From NCBI GenBank assembly GCA_040510075.1, contig JBEVJT010000196.1, positions 1 through 40,652 on the forward strand: a stretch of 40,652 bases of DNA, given 5' to 3'. Source of the DNA: VAZQ01 sp040510075 (GTDB taxonomy: Bacteria; Pseudomonadota; Alphaproteobacteria; Rhizobiales; Xanthobacteraceae). The notes under the pieces were generated by a model. It did no database searches and had not been told where the DNA came from. It worked only from the letters and a program-made list of their open reading frames with translations. Made by a program: the position numbers and the translations under genes. Shown here in pieces: positions 40,557-40,652 of this stretch. Each line of letters begins with the position of its first letter. The stretch's first letter is position 1.

Positions 40557-40652
40557 GAGGACCTCCGATTCGATACGGCCCTCGCCATCTTCGCGCGAGG
40601 CCATTGCAGCGCAAGATGAATTTTGTCATCCAAACCATAAAGCGAGCTTATG

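Overview
The window (40.7 kb, GC-rich) looks like the chromosome of an alphaproteobacterium of the order Rhizobiales, probably related to Bradyrhizobiaceae or Xanthobacteraceae. Three things suggest this: dispersed palindromic repeats with CGTCATTCCGG...CCGGAATGACG ends, a suhB/MmgR-type small RNA near the right end, and dense operons joined by 1-4 bp stop/start overlaps. No rRNA, tRNA, phage, IS or CRISPR was seen. The theme is uptake of organic acids by five different transporter types, each next to CoA-ester, biotin or B12 chemistry.

Left part (1-11.8 kb). A divergent TRAP transporter (dctM and a cut dctQ on minus, dctP on plus) is followed on plus by a carrier protein that has lost its biotinylation lysine, then a thiolase-fold protein and its DUF35 partner. 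These converge on a minus-strand operon: SDR, biotin carboxyltransferase (CT1), NDP-forming acyl-CoA synthetase, a second carboxyltransferase that has lost its metal site (pseudo-CT), a small barrel-like protein and an intact biotin carrier (BCCP1). No biotin carboxylase and no sodium-pump membrane subunit are present.

Middle (11.8-28.7 kb). A taurine/nitrate-type ABC importer and a quinone oxidoreductase lie on plus. A long minus-strand cluster then runs BCCP2, BKACE-type beta-keto acid cleavage enzyme, TctCBA tripartite transporter, muconate-cycloisomerase-like enolase-superfamily enzyme, and the three glutamate mutase genes (sigma, MutL reactivator, epsilon). The epsilon subunit has leucine at two substrate-binding positions of glutamate mutase (Arg149 and Glu171, Clostridium cochlearium numbering) but keeps the coenzyme-contact residues, and no methylaspartate ammonia-lyase is present. 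This suggests a B12 carbon-skeleton mutase with a substrate other than glutamate, and it is the strongest candidate here for an undescribed pathway. A second intact carboxyltransferase (CT2) diverges from BCCP2 and is followed by an MHS-family transporter and, on minus, a methylmalonyl-CoA-epimerase-like VOC protein.

Right part (28.9-40.6 kb). A minus-strand series holds a CaiB-type CoA-transferase, a crotonase resembling methylmalonyl-CoA decarboxylase, an iron/AEP-type ABC importer with one ATPase, two tandem paralogous binding proteins and one fused permease, then a MmgE/PrpD protein and an SDR. A secreted S10 serine carboxypeptidase-like protein, the suhB-like RNA with its terminator, and a small secreted protein finish the window. 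Comparisons with reference families were made from memory of family motifs, not by searches.
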